Assembly: GCA_018712885.1 (NCBI GenBank)
Contig: DVGE01000249.1
Location: 1-7,263, forward strand
Length of the DNA stretch: 7,263 nt
Origin: Candidatus Pullichristensenella stercoripullorum
GTDB lineage: Bacteria > Bacillota > Clostridia > Christensenellales > Aristaeellaceae
Direction: 5' to 3'
Positions 6,174 to 7,263 of the stretch are shown here, piece by piece. Both the position numbers and the translations under genes were made by a program. The notes under the pieces are model-generated. The model was not told the DNA's origin. It made no database searches and worked only from the letters and a program-made list of their open reading frames with translations. How positions within the stretch are numbered: the stretch's first letter is position 1; every line of letters begins with the position of its first letter.

Positions 6174-6179
6174 TATAAT
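6174..6179 (+). promoter_or_regulatory. consensus -10 box before the small membrane ORF
   Basis: TATAAT is a perfect -10 hexamer, placed so that transcription would begin at about 6186, some 16 nt before the ATG at 6202. No recognisable -35 or TG extension accompanies it, so promoter function is uncertain and might need an activator. Confidence 0.4.
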
Positions 6180-6201
6180 GGGGGCATGGGGGTGGGAAAG
6201 G

Positions 6202-6360
6202 ATGCGCAAGGGCTTTCAGGTGGCGCTTTCCATCGCGATCTCGGCGCTGCTGGTGGGGGCGGCGCTTCTGTCGCTGTTGACGCTGTTGCGCGGCGCGCTT
6301 TCCTCGGAGGCGCTGCGCCGCGCGCTGGAGGCCCTCGCCGCCTTTTCCGGGGCGCGTTGA
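6202..6360 (+). CDS. small single-pass membrane protein (hypothetical)
   Basis: A predicted 52-residue protein, MRKGFQVALSIAISALLVGA onward. A positively charged N-terminus (R2, K3) precedes one hydrophobic segment at about residues 6-29. An amphipathic, Arg/Ala/Leu-rich tail (30-52, SSEALRRALEALAAF) follows and could lie on the membrane or form a coiled contact. I know no family for it. The start is chosen at 6202 because GGTGGG lies about 5 nt upstream. The same frame is open back to 5977, but the upstream part is Arg-rich, crosses the BMP promoter and does not look coding; 6178 is another in-frame ATG but overlaps the -10 box. It lies between the BMP promoter and the GGDEF gene promoter. 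If it is not real, 5921-6497 holds no gene. Confidence 0.5.
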   Translation: MRKGFQVALSIAISALLVGAALLSLLTLLRGALSSEALRRALEALAAFSGAR

Positions 6361-6373
6361 TGTAAAACGCGCA

Positions 6374-6400
6374 TGATGTTCACATTTTTGATGTGTTACA
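6374..6400 (+). repeat. TGATGT repeats and hairpin just upstream of the GGDEF promoter
   Basis: TGATGTTCACA (6374-6384) and TGATGTGTTACA (6389-6400) are imperfect direct repeats with starts 15 nt apart. CACAT (6381-6385) and ATGTG (6391-6395) also pair around a TTTTG loop. The AT-rich block ends immediately before the -35 box, a suitable place for a regulator binding site. The protein that would bind is unknown. Confidence 0.4.
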
Positions 6401-6401
6401 G

Positions 6402-6430
6402 TTGTCCCATTCCGCAAGATATGCTATACT
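6402..6430 (+). promoter_or_regulatory. extended -10 promoter of the GGDEF gene
   Basis: TTGTCC (6402-6407, 4/6) and TATACT (6425-6430, 5/6) are 17 nt apart, and TGC directly before the -10 gives an extended -10 element. The predicted start near 6437 leaves a leader of about 60 nt before the GTG start. Confidence 0.75.
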
Positions 6431-6453
6431 GTTTGTAGTATCATCAAGCGAGT

Positions 6454-6477
6454 CTGCCCGCGCGCGGGCGGCGGCAG
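6454..6477 (+). other. GC-rich hairpin in the GGDEF leader
   Basis: GCCCGCGCGCGGGC (6456-6469) is a perfect 14-bp palindrome able to form a 5-bp stem with a CGCG loop. An alternative pairing uses CTGCC (6454-6458) with GGCAG (6473-6477). It sits between the predicted start and the ribosome site at 6481-6488, with no U run. A role in translation control is possible. It does not resemble a known c-di-GMP riboswitch. Confidence 0.35.
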
Positions 6478-6497
6478 CGGAAGGGAGGAAACCGGCA

Positions 6498-7263
6498 GTG
6501 GCGGAACGGCTGTTCCCCATCCTCTATCTGGAACTCAACGCCGTGGGGCTGACGATCCTGCTCATCGTGCTGTTCAGCCAGCAGCGCACGGGGCACGGCT
6601 CGGCGGACCAGCGCTTCTTCAGCGCCCTTGCCTTGAGCGACGTGGCCATGCTGGCGCTGGACAGCGCCATGTGGCTGCTGGACGGGCAGCGCTTTCCCCT
6701 CGCGCGGCCCCTGCTGACGCTCGCAAGCGCCGCCTATTACCTGCTCACGCCGCTGGTGGCCTATTTCTGGCTGCGCTACTGCGACTTTCACATTTATCAG
6801 GACTTTGACCGCCTGCGCCGCCGCCGCGCGCTCTACCTGCTGCCCTTCGCCCTCAACGCGGCGCTGTGCGTGGCCAGCGTGTGGACGGGGTCCGTGTTCT
6901 ATCTGGACGCGGGCAATGTCTACCACCGCGGCCCATGGTTCGCCGTCCACGGCGTAGTGGCGCTGAGCTACCCGCTCTACGCGCTGCTGCTCATCTGGCA
7001 GAAAGCGTCCGCACGGCGCATGACGCGCGCCGAACGCATCTATCTCACGCTGTTCATGCTGCCGCCAGTACTCGGCGTGGCGGTGCAGTGGACGTTCTAC
7101 GGGGTGACGATGCTGTGGATCATGGTGGCGGTGAGCATCCTCTTCATCTATGTCAACGTGCAGAACCAGCAGATCTTCACCGACCCGCTGACGGGGCTGA
7201 ACAACCGCCGGCGCTTTGCCCAGTATCTGGAGATGCGCGAGCAGAGCGCCCCGCCCGAGGGGC
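6498..7263 (+). CDS. seven-TM GGDEF protein, putative diguanylate cyclase (N-terminal part)
   Basis: Membrane sensor predicted to make c-di-GMP from two GTP. The first 255 residues are visible. The N-terminal region has seven hydrophobic segments at about 6-26, 40-61, 70-93, 110-130, 147-167, 180-199 and 201-220, joined by short Arg-rich loops such as RLRRRR (105-110) and ARRMTRAER (172-180). No extracytoplasmic sensor domain is inserted. TM7 leads into FTDPLTGLNNRRRFAQYL (227-244), the diagnostic opening of a GGDEF domain, with the D-x-LTGL-x-NRR motif intact. The GGDEF signature itself and any C-terminal EAL domain lie past the window end, so catalytic competence cannot be judged. Translation starts at GTG 6498, preceded by AAGGGAGG with a 9-nt spacer. 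The gene has its own promoter. The call as a GGDEF protein is firm; the signal sensed is unknown. Confidence 0.92.
   Translation, partial: MAERLFPILYLELNAVGLTILLIVLFSQQRTGHGSADQRFFSALALSDVAMLALDSAMWLLDGQRFPLARPLLTLASAAYYLLTPLVAYFWLRYCDFHIYQDFDRLRRRRALYLLPFALNAALCVASVWTGSVFYLDAGNVYHRGPWFAVHGVVALSYPLYALLLIWQKASARRMTRAERIYLTLFMLPPVLGVAVQWTFYGVTMLWIMVAVSILFIYVNVQNQQIFTDPLTGLNNRRRFAQYLEMREQSAPPEG

Noticed and set aside
5977..6201. Long N-terminal extension of the small membrane ORF
   Set aside because: It crosses the BMP promoter, is Arg-rich and basic, and has no ribosome site; the start at 6202 gives a coherent small membrane protein.
6444..6950. 168-codon minus-strand frame opposite the GGDEF gene
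   Set aside because: Antisense shadow of a seven-TM coding region with promoter and ribosome site.
1..7263. CRISPR arrays, IS elements, tRNA or rRNA genes, attachment sites
   Set aside because: I found no regularly spaced repeats, transposase-like proteins, tRNA cloverleaf or long terminal repeats on either strand.

Overview
The window is GC-rich bacterial chromosome that reads best as a Bacillota/Clostridia-type genome, perhaps a gut Christensenellales-like lineage. The lineage is inference. It rests on a TopB/double-OB SSB pair of the kind seen in Clostridia, strong AGGAGG-type ribosome binding sites, WG-repeat and BMP-family secreted proteins, and consensus sigma-A promoters. I see no mobile element, CRISPR array, tRNA or rRNA.

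Layout. (1) 1-1211, minus strand: a two-OB-fold single-stranded DNA-binding protein (507-1211), then a GC-rich hairpin, then the start of DNA topoisomerase III (448 to beyond base 1). These are DNA-maintenance genes. (2) 1212-1359: a short divergent intergenic region. (3) 1360-4727, plus strand: a tight three-gene cluster with 12 and 17 nt gaps. It encodes a secreted WG-repeat protein, a secreted PstS-like phosphate-type binding protein with no transporter genes beside it, and a 345-residue Trp/Cys-rich protein of unknown function whose base composition is clearly lower in GC. (4) 4728-4834: a convergent intergenic region with two hairpins. (5) 4835-5920, minus strand: a single-gene BMP-family (nucleoside-type) substrate-binding protein with a near-consensus promoter. 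Its 5' leader carries a terminator-like hairpin with six U residues and a possible Phe-rich leader peptide. (6) 6202-6360, plus strand: a candidate 52-residue single-pass membrane protein. (7) 6361-7263, plus strand: an extended -10 promoter, a GC-rich leader hairpin and a seven-TM GGDEF protein (putative diguanylate cyclase) cut off by the window end just after the GGDEF domain begins.

How the genes fit together. The SSB and TopB probably act in the same DNA transactions. The three-gene cluster looks like a cell-surface module: two exported proteins plus one cytoplasmic protein, possibly acquired or unusually fast-evolving. The BMP protein and the GGDEF protein are separate transcription units for solute capture and c-di-GMP signalling. 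The least explained items are the 3690-4727 gene with its orphan binding-protein partner, and the BMP leader.
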